Shown here: piece by piece, positions 44,619 through 53,655 of the stretch | Numbering within the stretch: position 1 is the first letter of the stretch | Layout of the letters: each line of letters opens with the position of its first letter | Origin: Candidatus Gastranaerophilales bacterium | GTDB lineage: Bacteria; Cyanobacteriota; Vampirovibrionia; Gastranaerophilales; Gastranaerophilaceae | Direction: 5' to 3' | Length of the DNA stretch: 64,000 nucleotides | NCBI GenBank assembly: GCA_900770525.1 | Contig: CAAHDT010000027.1 | Coordinates: forward strand, 124,001-188,000 | Translations under genes and position numbers: made by a program | The notes under the pieces: model-generated | The model's input: the letters and a program-made list of their open reading frames with translations, nothing else | Database searches by the model: none | What the model was told of the DNA's origin: nothing

Positions 44619-47600
44619 TTGATTATAAATGGCTCAATATCATCAGCAAAAACAAGCATTTTGATTGACAAATATGCCACTCTTCTTAATTCCGGAATTG
44701 ACGCATCCAAAATTCTTGTGCTTGTACAAAACTCTAATTTAAAAAATAACTTTGTTAACAAATGTTTAGAAAAATTGTCTATTGATTGTTTTGAAAAATT
44801 ACAAGTTTACTCTTTTTCATCTCTCGTCTACAATTCAATAATTGACAATTGGGCATTTATCGAAAATAAAAACCCATATCCTAACCCTAAAATTATTCCC
44901 AATTTAGCAGGGCTTGAAGTTTCTCAATTTATATTAAAAAAAATTCTAAAAAAAATTCCATTCAAAGGATATAATTCAAAAAAATCTCTACTGCATCAGC
45001 TTTTTAGAAGATATTCGCTAATCGTCCAAAATAATTTATCTGATGATGAGATTAAACTTAGAACAAATATTTTAAAAGAAAGTTTTGCAGAAGATGCCGA
45101 ATACACACTCAAAAAATTTTTAAAAGAAACATTATCTTTGAGGGATTTTGATTACTTAAGACAAATTCTTGTATTCAAACATATTTATCAAAACACAAAT
45201 TATTTTAAAAATATTGAATATTTAATTCTTGATGACGGAGATGAAATCACTCCGGTTTGTTTTGATTTTATAAATTATATTCGCCCACAATTAAAAGATT
45301 TTTGGATAGCTTTTGACGAAAAAGGCGGAAGCCGAATAGGATATTTAAGCGCAGATAAAACGGCAATTTGGGAGTTTGAAAAACTATTCAACGAACCAGT
45401 TACAACTTTTGAAACGCGTAACAAACTAAAGTATGACGCCGAAAATATTTACCAAAATATTATAGAAGACAAACAAAAATTATTGGAAAATTTCTCTTAC
45501 CAATCTCCATCAAGACGCTCACAAATGATTAATCTTGTGACACTTAAGATTAAAGAATTACTGAATAATAAAATAAAACCTAATGAAATCTCTATTGTCA
45601 CTCCGATAATTGATGATGTTTTAAAATTTGGCTTAAACGAACAACTGAACAGACAAGCGAACTTACTCTACCTATCAGGAAATGAAAAATTAATCCAAAA
45701 TAAATTAGTATTATCGACAATTACAATTTTAAAGTTAAACACTAACTTAAAAAACAAGTTAACAGAATTCGACATACGCCCTATTCTCACAGATTTACTG
45801 AAAATTCCGTTTAAATATTGCGAAGAAATTTTAGTTGAATTTGATAAAACTAAAACCTTAATCCCATACAAATTTGAAGATGAAAATTACAATAAAAATT
45901 ACCATAAACTTTTAGAAGTTATCGACAATATTTTACCTTCCAATGAAAAACTTACCGAACAAGTTTTTGAAATATATTCTCGCCTTATAAGTTTTACAGA
46001 ACAAGATGAAAAACTTGTTACAAAATTCAATTTTTTCATAAAACAATTACAAGATTTTGAAAACATTTTTGGCAAAAATTTCATCTCGCACAAAGAAGAA
46101 ATAATTTTACAAATAGAAAATTCGATAATTGCAGAAAATCCATATTCAACACTAGAAATTTACGAAAACGATATAGTTGTTTGCACCCCACAAAAACTAA
46201 TTGATAACCAAATTAAAACAAAATACCAATTCTGGCTTGATATCTCGAACAACAATTGGATAAAATCTGACAGCGGGCCAATGTATAACGCTTGGGTATT
46301 CCAAAAAGGCTGGACAAAAGACGAATACACAATCGAAGATGACATTCAATTAAGTAAAGAAAAAACTGCTAAAACCTTAAGAAAATTAACGTTATGCGCA
46401 ACAGAAAAAATATTCACATACTCAAGTCTGTTTGATGGAAACGGAGTTGAAAATTTTGGAGGAATTGAAGAATATATTCACGTAAAACAAGAAGCTTTAA
46501 ACGAAGAAGTGAACAAGCCTCAAGTATTTAAAATCACCCCTCGTCCGGATCAACTCCCTGTCCTTCAGTATACAAAAGGCCATATGGCGATTTCTGCTGT
46601 TCCGGGGGCAGGGAAAACAACTATTTTACTTGCGTTAATTATAAAATTACTTGATAGTGGGATATCTCCTGACAATATTTTTGTAATGACATATATGGAA
46701 TCAGCAGCAAGAAACTTTAGAGATAGAATTAAGTCAATCAGAACAAACTCTTCTCAACTTCCATACATAAGTACAATCCATGGGTTAGCACTTAGAATTC
46801 TTAAAGAAAACAATAACCTTGAACGACTGGGACTGTCTGCTGACTTTGATATTTGCGATGACACGCAAAAGAATAAAATTATTAAAGAAGCAATTCAGAA
46901 AATGAAATTGTCTAAAGAAGAAATTGAAGAATTTACAAAAGGAATTTCAACTTTTAAAATAGGAGAAGGTAATTTTGAGAACTTAAACAAGTCTAATCAA
47001 AGTATTATTAAGTTCAAATTATTTTATCAAAGATATCAATCCATTTTAAGAGAAAATAATTTAATAGATTATGATGACATTTTGATTAATTCAGTAAAAT
47101 TACTTGAAGAAAATGAAGATATTAGGGATTATTACCAAAATATTTGCGGATACATTATTGAAGACGAAGCCCAAGACTCATCTTCAATCCAGCAAAAATT
47201 AATAAATATACTAAGTGACAAACACAAAAATTTAATCCGTTGCGGTGACATAAATCAAGCAATCACAACAACATTTTCTAACGCTGATGTAAAAGGTTTT
47301 AGAAAATTCATAGAAAACGGAAACAAAGTCAGCATGAACTGCTCTCAAAGATGTACAAAAGATGTTTGGCAACTTGCAAACAAACTTGTTTCTTGGGCAG
47401 AAACAATCCCTACAACCAAAGAAGCGTTTTATAATATAATGATGAATCCGGTTGAAGGGAAAAATCCGGTTGAAGAAAATGCCGTAAGAACTCAAATCTT
47501 TGACAAACAATTTGAAGAACAAAATTTCATTCTGAAAGAAATAAAAAATGCAATCAAAAAAAATCCAAAAATCACTGTTGGAATTTTACTCCGCTACAAT

Positions 47601-48491
47601 TCCCAAGTAAATTATTGGGCAAGTTTCATAAACAACAGCGGGCTAAAAAGTATTACACGTAGCGAATGCCTTGAACAAAAAGCTATATTCAGAGTAATAT
47701 TTTCTATTCTAAAAATTGTACAAAACCCTTTCGATAATGAAAACCTTGCATACTGCTACTCAACACTTGCAGAAACAGGCTTGTATTCTCAAAAATACTC
47801 TGAAGAAATTAGAAATTTTTCACATCCTTTTATAACAATTTCTCCTGACGTTCTAAACAACACTTATTTAGAACAATTTTTATGGGATGTTAATTATTGG
47901 TTAGGATTTTCACATTTAACGGCAGATGAACTTGCGATAAAAATCGGATTATATTACTTTAATGGAGAAATTGAAATATCAAATGTATATTTAATTTCAA
48001 CATTAATAAAACGCATTAGTAACGATACTAAAAATTTAGAGACAATAATCAACAGGTTGGAAGAACTCGCGAAAAGAAATTCGCTCAGCGGTTTTAAGTT
48101 TTTCTCGGAAGAAGATGAAAACAACAGAGAATTTTTTGAGGGCAAAGTTCAACTTATGACCTTGCATAAATCAAAAGGTGATGAGTTTGACTATGTATTC
48201 ATGCCGGAAATGACAGAAAGAAATTTGCCGATAAACATTTCAAAAGTAAAACTCCGACAAACAAATTTAGCAGAAACCATAAAAGCTCTTAATCCCCAAT
48301 ACACCCCTAAAACCGAATTTGAACAAAAACAAGAAATTGTTGAAGAAAATTTACGTTTGCTCTATGTTGCAATTACAAGAGCAAAAAAAAGATTATATTT
48401 AACTGTTTCGAAAAAATATAAATATAAAGCCGAACATAACAAAATTTTCGATATAGTAAATGAGGAGGATTATGCAAATATTCTCACCTAA
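44619..48491 (+). CDS. Tandem UvrD-family helicase (degenerate plus active half)
   Basis: The 1290-aa protein appears to hold two superfamily-1 helicase halves. The first (residues 1-620) has a degenerate Walker A (NGSISSAKTS; no GKT), a Walker-B-like LILDDGDE and a late FWLDIS block. The second (about 640-1280) is intact: AVPGAGKTT near 660, the DEAQDSS Walker B near 849, QLMTLHKSKGDEFDYVF and LRLLYVAITRAKKRLYL. In AddAB-type nucleases the AddB helicase half is inactive while AddA is active, so this looks like both halves joined. The start is TTG with AAGGAG 10 nt upstream. It overlaps the nuclease gene by 20 bp. Confidence 0.82.
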   Translation: MIINGSISSAKTSILIDKYATLLNSGIDASKILVLVQNSNLKNNFVNKCLEKLSIDCFEKLQVYSFSSLVYNSIIDNWAFIENKNPYPNPKIIPNLAGLEVSQFILKKILKKIPFKGYNSKKSLLHQLFRRYSLIVQNNLSDDEIKLRTNILKESFAEDAEYTLKKFLKETLSLRDFDYLRQILVFKHIYQNTNYFKNIEYLILDDGDEITPVCFDFINYIRPQLKDFWIAFDEKGGSRIGYLSADKTAIWEFEKLFNEPVTTFETRNKLKYDAENIYQNIIEDKQKLLENFSYQSPSRRSQMINLVTLKIKELLNNKIKPNEISIVTPIIDDVLKFGLNEQLNRQANLLYLSGNEKLIQNKLVLSTITILKLNTNLKNKLTEFDIRPILTDLLKIPFKYCEEILVEFDKTKTLIPYKFEDENYNKNYHKLLEVIDNILPSNEKLTEQVFEIYSRLISFTEQDEKLVTKFNFFIKQLQDFENIFGKNFISHKEEIILQIENSIIAENPYSTLEIYENDIVVCTPQKLIDNQIKTKYQFWLDISNNNWIKSDSGPMYNAWVFQKGWTKDEYTIEDDIQLSKEKTAKTLRKLTLCATEKIFTYSSLFDGNGVENFGGIEEYIHVKQEALNEEVNKPQVFKITPRPDQLPVLQYTKGHMAISAVPGAGKTTILLALIIKLLDSGISPDNIFVMTYMESAARNFRDRIKSIRTNSSQLPYISTIHGLALRILKENNNLERLGLSADFDICDDTQKNKIIKEAIQKMKLSKEEIEEFTKGISTFKIGEGNFENLNKSNQSIIKFKLFYQRYQSILRENNLIDYDDILINSVKLLEENEDIRDYYQNICGYIIEDEAQDSSSIQQKLINILSDKHKNLIRCGDINQAITTTFSNADVKGFRKFIENGNKVSMNCSQRCTKDVWQLANKLVSWAETIPTTKEAFYNIMMNPVEGKNPVEENAVRTQIFDKQFEEQNFILKEIKNAIKKNPKITVGILLRYNSQVNYWASFINNSGLKSITRSECLEQKAIFRVIFSILKIVQNPFDNENLAYCYSTLAETGLYSQKYSEEIRNFSHPFITISPDVLNNTYLEQFLWDVNYWLGFSHLTADELAIKIGLYYFNGEIEISNVYLISTLIKRISNDTKNLETIINRLEELAKRNSLSGFKFFSEEDENNREFFEGKVQLMTLHKSKGDEFDYVFMPEMTERNLPINISKVKLRQTNLAETIKALNPQYTPKTEFEQKQEIVEENLRLLYVAITRAKKRLYLTVSKKYKYKAEHNKIFDIVNEEDYANILT

Positions 48492-49122
48492 TATGCTTAA
48501 AACATTTTTTGATTGCGAAAAAAAATATGAGCTAAAATACATAAAAAAAATAAATATTCCACAACCATCATCTGTTTTCGAAAAGGGTAAAAAAATTCAC
48601 GCACTTGCTCATTATTATTTGCGTGGAGATAACATAGATAAACTTATCCCAACCCTCACCGAAAATGAATTCTTAATCTGGCAAAAATTATTAAAGAACG
48701 AATTTTTTCAAAAAAAATATATTAATTCAGAATACAATTTAACATCAAGAATTGGCGAATATTGGATTGGCGGACGTCTTGATGCGTTTATGAAATCAGA
48801 TAATAACTATTACATTTTAGATTACAAAACAGGCTCCATCCCCAAAGAACCTGAATACGATTTTCAAACAATAATCTATCTTTTGTGTGCAAACAAAATT
48901 TTAACCAAAGGATGGGGCAAAAACTTTAACTTAAGTTTTGTTTATATTGACTTAAAAAATGACAAAAACCACATTGTAGAATTTAACAATCCAAAACTCG
49001 ATTTATACGAAACTGCTATACAAAAAGCTTGTGACAAAATTACAAACACACAAAACTTTCAACAAAATAAAAACAAATGCAAGTTTTGCGAATATAACAA
49101 ATTGTGCCAAGCAATCATTTAG
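48472..49122 (+). CDS. RecB/AddB-type PD-(D/E)XK nuclease with Fe-S cysteines
   Basis: The 216-aa protein has the nuclease core GGRLDAFMKSDNNYYILDYKTGS (active-site Asp, then Asp-x-Lys, about residues 102-125). Four cysteines are placed as in AddB/Cas4: one near the N-terminus (FFDCEKKYEL) and three at the end (CKFCEYNKLC), likely holding a [4Fe-4S] cluster. It should cut DNA together with the overlapping helicase in double-strand break processing. The ATG at 48472 is preceded by AGGAGG. Confidence 0.87.
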   Translation: MQIFSPNMLKTFFDCEKKYELKYIKKINIPQPSSVFEKGKKIHALAHYYLRGDNIDKLIPTLTENEFLIWQKLLKNEFFQKKYINSEYNLTSRIGEYWIGGRLDAFMKSDNNYYILDYKTGSIPKEPEYDFQTIIYLLCANKILTKGWGKNFNLSFVYIDLKNDKNHIVEFNNPKLDLYETAIQKACDKITNTQNFQQNKNKCKFCEYNKLCQAII

Positions 49123-49164
49123 ATACTCGGCACATTTGTATAAATATTAAATTTAGATTTTCAA

Positions 49165-49854
49165 TTATATTACAGGGACATCAATCGGGTCGGTCAAAAT
49201 AACCTCAAATTTTTCCCCTTTGTTCACTTGAACTTCTTTTCCTTTTCTAAACAAGTCTGCAGTACTATCGCCTACAAAGTAAGCACCACCACCGACACCG
49301 CCACCAATAACGCCGGCTGGAACGGTCAAAATTTTACCGTACCCGTTAAGCATATCATCACCGGTATCAACTCCCCATTCTGTAGCATTTTTAGCAATTT
49401 CTACAGTTTTTGACCAGTTTTGCTTTACTGCATCACTATAACCTCTTGTTGTAGTAAGTCCCCCGAGGACAGTTAAATCAGGACGTCCGACAATTGTAAA
49501 TGATAGAGGCAACTGTCTGCCGTTAGGAGTTACAACATGGTCAAAATCTAAATATACAACAGGCCCCTTGGATAATCTCTTTGCAGGAATGATTTTCTTT
49601 ATTGTACCTCTTACCAAAGAGCCGGAAGGCAAGATAACGTCAGAGTCAACAGTTTGATCTGTCACAAGAATTGCGGAGAACTCTGACCCTACTTGACTTG
49701 TTGAAGTAATAGGATTTAAAAGTTCTAATGTGAACTTAGTTCCCGCCGGAATACGTTTTGTTTTTGCATTAGCATTGAAAGGAGCAGCCATAGCTGTCTG
49801 CGCAATCAAAAACGCTGATAATATAATAGTAAATAATTTAAGTTTCAAATTCAT
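49165..49854 (-). CDS. Exported protein of unknown function with glycine-rich tail region
   Basis: A signal peptide (residues 1-23, ...TAMA) is followed by beta-rich sequence with an SH3-like pattern (PAGTKFTLELLNPITS, VILPSGSLVRGTIKKI) and a similar closing motif (VNKGEKFEVILTDPIDV). In between, AGVIGGGVGGGAYFVG is a glycine-zipper-like apolar stretch that may associate with a membrane. I do not recognise a named family. The ribosome-binding site AGGAGG is strong. The gene is convergent with the nuclease gene and divergent from the next. Confidence 0.7.
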   Translation of the reverse strand: MNLKLKLFTIILSAFLIAQTAMAAPFNANAKTKRIPAGTKFTLELLNPITSTSQVGSEFSAILVTDQTVDSDVILPSGSLVRGTIKKIIPAKRLSKGPVVYLDFDHVVTPNGRQLPLSFTIVGRPDLTVLGGLTTTRGYSDAVKQNWSKTVEIAKNATEWGVDTGDDMLNGYGKILTVPAGVIGGGVGGGAYFVGDSTADLFRKGKEVQVNKGEKFEVILTDPIDVPVI

Positions 49855-49885
49855 AATAAACCCTCCTTATGACAAAACATTTTAG

Positions 49886-49914
49886 TTGATTTTTCAAAAA
49901 AAAGCAAGTATAAT
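49886..49914 (+). promoter_or_regulatory. Promoter of the anchored Lcl-like gene
   Basis: TTGATT (49886-49891) and TATAAT (49909-49914) are separated by 17 bp. Transcription should begin near 49921, ahead of the ribosome-binding site GGGAG. Confidence 0.8.
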
Positions 49915-49942
49915 TTCGGTATTATTTGTTGGGAGAAAAGCT

Positions 49943-50518
49943 TTGGATGAATATAAAAAATTACTAATTTTAGTACTTTTACTCACTTTATTTTTGGGAA
50001 GTGTCGTTCTAATCTCCAAACCATCTGTATTTACCCTGCTACCAAGAAGATTTACTTCTGACAGTTGTAGCCTGATTCCGTATAAAAACGATAAAAAATT
50101 ATGCCTCGGACAAGATGCAGGCTTTAAATCTAATTACAAACAAGCCTCTTCATATTGTTCTTCAATCGGTATGCAACTACCAAGCAGAGAAGAGGCATGG
50201 TATGTATGGATTGCATCAGAAAACTGCTCAAGAGCCTTTGCTTCAAACGGAAATGTTGCCAAAAACAAACGTCAATTTATAAATTCTTGCTACAACACCG
50301 ACACTTGCAATGTACAGGCTATTTCTATAAAAAATTACTGCAATGCAAATCCGTCAATGAAGTTTTCACAATCTTTACAATATATTGATGGGAATTTCTG
50401 GTTAAGAGATTCTGCGGAAGAGTCAAGACACTATTCAATAAATTATGCAGACGGCATTGTAGACGCTTACCCTGATTACACCAAAACCCTTGGAGTACGT
50501 TGTATTAAGCTAAAATAA
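49943..50518 (+). CDS. Membrane-anchored Cys-rich protein with Lcl/DUF1566-like domain
   Basis: An N-terminal signal anchor (LLILVLLLTLFLGSVVLI) is followed by an extracytoplasmic domain with many cysteines. The layout (ASSYCSSIGMQLPSREEAWYVW...FWLRDS...LGVRCIK) resembles DUF1566/Lcl C-terminal or formylglycine-enzyme-like lectin folds found in surface proteins. The Cys content fits the nearby disulfide-forming VKOR fusion, but this link is inference. The start is TTG at 49943 with GGGAG 7 nt upstream, since the ORF's earlier ATG lies before the promoter's -10. Confidence 0.72.
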   Translation: MDEYKKLLILVLLLTLFLGSVVLISKPSVFTLLPRRFTSDSCSLIPYKNDKKLCLGQDAGFKSNYKQASSYCSSIGMQLPSREEAWYVWIASENCSRAFASNGNVAKNKRQFINSCYNTDTCNVQAISIKNYCNANPSMKFSQSLQYIDGNFWLRDSAEESRHYSINYADGIVDAYPDYTKTLGVRCIKLK

Positions 50519-50529
50519 AAAATTAGTGC

Positions 50530-50560
50530 TTGACTTAGAGTGTACTCCAACATTTATAAT
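50530..50560 (+). promoter_or_regulatory. MerR-type promoter of the Dxs-family gene
   Basis: TTGACT (50530-50535) and TATAAT (50555-50560) are 19 bp apart, and the spacer holds the imperfect dyad CTTAGAGTGTACTCCAAC. An over-long spacer with such a dyad is the hallmark of promoters twisted open by MerR-family activators. No MerR gene lies in this window. Confidence 0.7.
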
Positions 50561-50591
50561 TTAAAACGTAGTTTAAATGAAAGGAAAAAGC

Positions 50592-52352
50592 ATGCCGGAA
50601 ATTTTAGAAAAAATTAATGAGCCTAAAGACTTAAGAGAATGTTCTATAAAAGAACTTGAAACTTTAGCAGATGAAATAAGACAATATATTATAAAAAAAG
50701 TCGATACAATAGGCGGACACCTTGGGCCAAATCTTGGTTTTGTTGAACCAACAATTGCGATGCATTATGTATTTAATACCCCAAAAGATAAATTTGTATT
50801 TGATGTTTCCCATCAATGCTATACTCACAAAATTTTAACAGGCAGAAAAGAATATTACACAAATCCTGAAAAATATCTTGAAATTTCAGGCTACACTAAC
50901 CCAAAAGAAAGCGAACATGATTCATTCTTTATCGGACACACATCTACATCAGTGAGTCTTTCTGTCGGACTTGCAAAAGCAAGAGATTTAAAACGCGAAA
51001 AATCTAATATTATAGCCGTCATCGGCGACGGTTCCCTTAGTGGCGGAGAAGCGTTTGAAGGATTAGACAACGCGGCAGCATTGGACAGTAACATTATTAT
51101 CGTCGTTAACGATAACGATATGAGTATCGCCCCTAACTACGGTGGAATTTACGGAAATCTTCAACTGTTAAAAGAAACTGACGGCAAAGCTGAATGCAAT
51201 TTCTTTAAAGCTATGGGCTTTGATTACAAATATGTTGCAGACGGAAATAATATAGAAAAATTAATCAAAGTTTTTGAAGAAGTTAAAGATATCAATCATC
51301 CTGTCATAGTCCACCTTCATACCCTTAAAGGTAAAGGACTAGCTGTTGCAGAACAAAACAAAGAAACATTTCACTGGATTTTACCAAAAACTGTTGAAAA
51401 CTTTGGCAAACAACAAGGGGAAGAACCTGAATCTTATAACAGTTTAACCAAAAACTTTTTACTAAAAAAACGAGAGAAAGATAATACCGTAATAGCAATT
51501 TCTCCCGCAACCCCGGGAGTATATGGATTTACACCTAATTTTAGAGAAAAACTTGGCGAAGGTTATACTGATGTTGGTATTTGTGAAGAGCACGCTATAG
51601 CCTATTCTTCTGGACTTGCTGCAAACGGGGCAAAACCGGTTTTATCAGTAATGAGTTCATTTATACAAAGAACTTATGACCAATTGTCACAGGATTTGGC
51701 ATTAAACTCCAACCCTGCAACTATTCTTGTTTGGTGGGGCGGAATTTCCGGTGGGGATGCAACTCACCTCGGCTGTTTTGACATTCCACTAATAAGTAAT
51801 ATTCCAAACATTATATATTTATCCCCTGCATACAAAGAAGAATATTTAAAAATGCTGGAATGGTCTGTTGAACAAACTCAATACCCGATTGCGATAAGAG
51901 TTCCGTTCGGCAATATTGAATCTTGTGGAGAAGATAATACAGATTATTCTATTCTTAACAAATTCAAAGTTGAAATTGCCGGAAAAGATATCGCCATTAT
52001 CGGTGCCGGCAACTTCTTGCACTTAGGCAAAAAAGTGTTAGCAACTCTTAAAGAAAAATTTGGAATAAATGCCACTCTTATCAACCCTCGTTTTATCAGT
52101 GGTTTGGATAAAGAATTATTAGAAAATCTTAAACAATCTCACAAGCTTGTTATCACACTTGAAGATGGGGTAAAAGACGGCGGATTTGGAGAAAAAGTTG
52201 CATCCTTCTACGGGAATTCTGATATTAAGGTACTAAATTATGGTGCTGAAAAAGAATTCACAGATAGAGTACCTTTAGAAGAATTATACCAAAGATACCA
52301 CTTAACACCTGAATTAATCGCTGAAGATGTTGCGAAAACATTGAATATATAA
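50592..52352 (+). CDS. dxs: 1-deoxy-D-xylulose-5-phosphate synthase family enzyme (Dxs-like)
   Basis: A thiamine-diphosphate enzyme; Dxs condenses pyruvate and glyceraldehyde 3-phosphate for isoprenoid and thiamine synthesis. The 586-aa protein has DVSHQCYTHKILTGR, the TPP-binding GDGSLSGGEAFEGLDNA...NDNDMSI, the transketolase Glu block GICEEHAIAYSSGLAANG and FIQRTYDQ. It differs from standard Dxs in using GGDATHLGCFD where DGPTHHGxFD is usual and in being somewhat shorter, as in a divergent Dxs-like group. The symbol is therefore tentative. The start at 50592 has AAGGA 6 nt upstream; the earlier ATG at 50577 lacks one. Confidence 0.8.
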   Translation: MPEILEKINEPKDLRECSIKELETLADEIRQYIIKKVDTIGGHLGPNLGFVEPTIAMHYVFNTPKDKFVFDVSHQCYTHKILTGRKEYYTNPEKYLEISGYTNPKESEHDSFFIGHTSTSVSLSVGLAKARDLKREKSNIIAVIGDGSLSGGEAFEGLDNAAALDSNIIIVVNDNDMSIAPNYGGIYGNLQLLKETDGKAECNFFKAMGFDYKYVADGNNIEKLIKVFEEVKDINHPVIVHLHTLKGKGLAVAEQNKETFHWILPKTVENFGKQQGEEPESYNSLTKNFLLKKREKDNTVIAISPATPGVYGFTPNFREKLGEGYTDVGICEEHAIAYSSGLAANGAKPVLSVMSSFIQRTYDQLSQDLALNSNPATILVWWGGISGGDATHLGCFDIPLISNIPNIIYLSPAYKEEYLKMLEWSVEQTQYPIAIRVPFGNIESCGEDNTDYSILNKFKVEIAGKDIAIIGAGNFLHLGKKVLATLKEKFGINATLINPRFISGLDKELLENLKQSHKLVITLEDGVKDGGFGEKVASFYGNSDIKVLNYGAEKEFTDRVPLEELYQRYHLTPELIAEDVAKTLNI

Positions 52353-52378
52353 TTTATATTGCAACTTCAAATTCAATA

Positions 52379-52412
52379 GCGCCGCCAATTAAATTGGCGG
52401 CGCCTTCTTTTT
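52379..52412 (+). terminator. Terminator after the Dxs-family gene
   Basis: GCGCCGCCAAT and ATTGGCGGCGC form an 11-bp GC-rich stem with a 3-nt loop, followed by a broken T tract (CTTCTTTTTC). Confidence 0.9.
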
Positions 52413-52422
52413 CATAATTTTA

Positions 52423-52431
52423 TGTTATAAT
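52423..52431 (+). promoter_or_regulatory. Extended -10 promoter of the rbfA operon
   Basis: TGTTATAAT is a perfect extended -10 box, 21 nt before the rbfA ATG. No good -35 is visible because the region is occupied by the upstream terminator. Confidence 0.7.
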
Positions 52432-52452
52432 GTGATTAACAAGGAGATAATT

Positions 52453-52797
52453 ATGAACTTAAGAAATGAACGAGTAAGAAAAGAATTAATGCGCGATATT
52501 TCTGAAATACTTAGAAAAGAAATCCGAGGACTAGCAGGAGTTGTATCTATTGTAGATGTTGAAGTTTCTCACGATAACTCTTTTGCAAAAGTCATCTACA
52601 GTGTACTCGGCTCAGACGAACAAATTGAAAAAACAAAAGAAATTATTGAAAAAAGTACTCCGAAAATCAGATACGAAGTCGGCAAACAAATCAGACTAAG
52701 ACTAACACCTGAATTAAAATTTGTATACACTGATTCCTTGGAAAAGGGCTCACGCGTAAACGAATTGATTAACAAGATTTCAAGAGGCGAGTTGTAG
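52453..52797 (+). CDS. rbfA: Ribosome-binding factor A
   Basis: A KH-fold factor needed for 16S rRNA maturation and 30S assembly. The 114-aa protein has the family's N-terminal RVRKELMRDISEILRKEI and VDVEVSHDNSFAKVIYSVL, and the C-terminal VGKQIRLRLTPELKFVYTDS. It uses the ATG at 52453 with AAGGAG 6 nt upstream. The next gene, truB, starts 6 bp after its stop, a common bacterial pairing. Confidence 0.96.
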   Translation: MNLRNERVRKELMRDISEILRKEIRGLAGVVSIVDVEVSHDNSFAKVIYSVLGSDEQIEKTKEIIEKSTPKIRYEVGKQIRLRLTPELKFVYTDSLEKGSRVNELINKISRGEL

Positions 52798-52803
52798 CAC
52801 TTT

Positions 52804-53655
52804 ATGTTTGGGGTAATAAATATCTACAAACCAAAAGGAATGACATCCCATGATGTTGTTAGTGTTTTGCGCAAAAAATTAAACATTAAACAAGTCGGTC
52901 ATACAGGAACTCTAGACCCATTTGCAGAAGGGGTTCTACCTGTTTGTGTCGGAAAAGCAACAAGATTAATCGAGTATTTTGACGATGACAAAGAATACTT
53001 GGCAACAGTTCAATTTGGCTCTCAAACTACCACTTACGACTTAGAAGGTGACATTACTCAAACAAGTAGTACAAAAATTACTCAAACGGATTTGGAAAAG
53101 GCTCTTGAAGCTTTCCGTGGAGAAATTTTACAAACACCTCCAATATATTCTGCAATAAAAGTTAACGGTAAAAAACTTTATGAATATGCCAGAGAAGGCA
53201 AAGAAGTAAAAATAGAACCTAGAAAAGTTACTATTTATAAGATTGAATTAAAGAACTTTGACGAACTAAAACAACAAGCTGAAATCACAATAAAATGTTC
53301 TAAAGGTACATATATTCGCTCAATTGCAAATGACCTCGGCGAAAACTTAGGTTGTTACGGGCATTTAATAAAGCTTGTAAGAACTCAAGCCGGCAAATTT
53401 GTCGTTGAAAATTCAGTTCAATTAGATGATTTAGATATTAAAAATAAAATACAATCTCCACTGGAAGCATTGTCATTACCCCAAATAAACGTTAATGATA
53501 TTATGCACGAAAGAATTTCTCACGGAATGTCAATAAAAACAAATACTGATAAAATAAAAATTGGAGATTTTTTAATTTTGATTTATAATAATAACATCGA
53601 TGCAATAGGTGTATTCGATGGAGAGTGTATAAAAATCAAAAAGGTATTTATATGA
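52804..53655 (+). CDS. truB: tRNA pseudouridine(55) synthase
   Basis: Makes pseudouridine at position 55 of the T-loop of tRNAs. The 283-aa protein has the catalytic Asp motif HTGTLDPFAEGVLPVCVGKATR, YKPKGMTSHDVV near the N-terminus, TPPIYSAIKVNGKKLYEYAREG and CSKGTYIRSIANDLGENLG. A C-terminal extension of about 65 residues resembles a short PUA-like region. The stop overlaps the next gene's start (ATGA). Confidence 0.97.
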   Translation: MFGVINIYKPKGMTSHDVVSVLRKKLNIKQVGHTGTLDPFAEGVLPVCVGKATRLIEYFDDDKEYLATVQFGSQTTTYDLEGDITQTSSTKITQTDLEKALEAFRGEILQTPPIYSAIKVNGKKLYEYAREGKEVKIEPRKVTIYKIELKNFDELKQQAEITIKCSKGTYIRSIANDLGENLGCYGHLIKLVRTQAGKFVVENSVQLDDLDIKNKIQSPLEALSLPQINVNDIMHERISHGMSIKTNTDKIKIGDFLILIYNNNIDAIGVFDGECIKIKKVFI

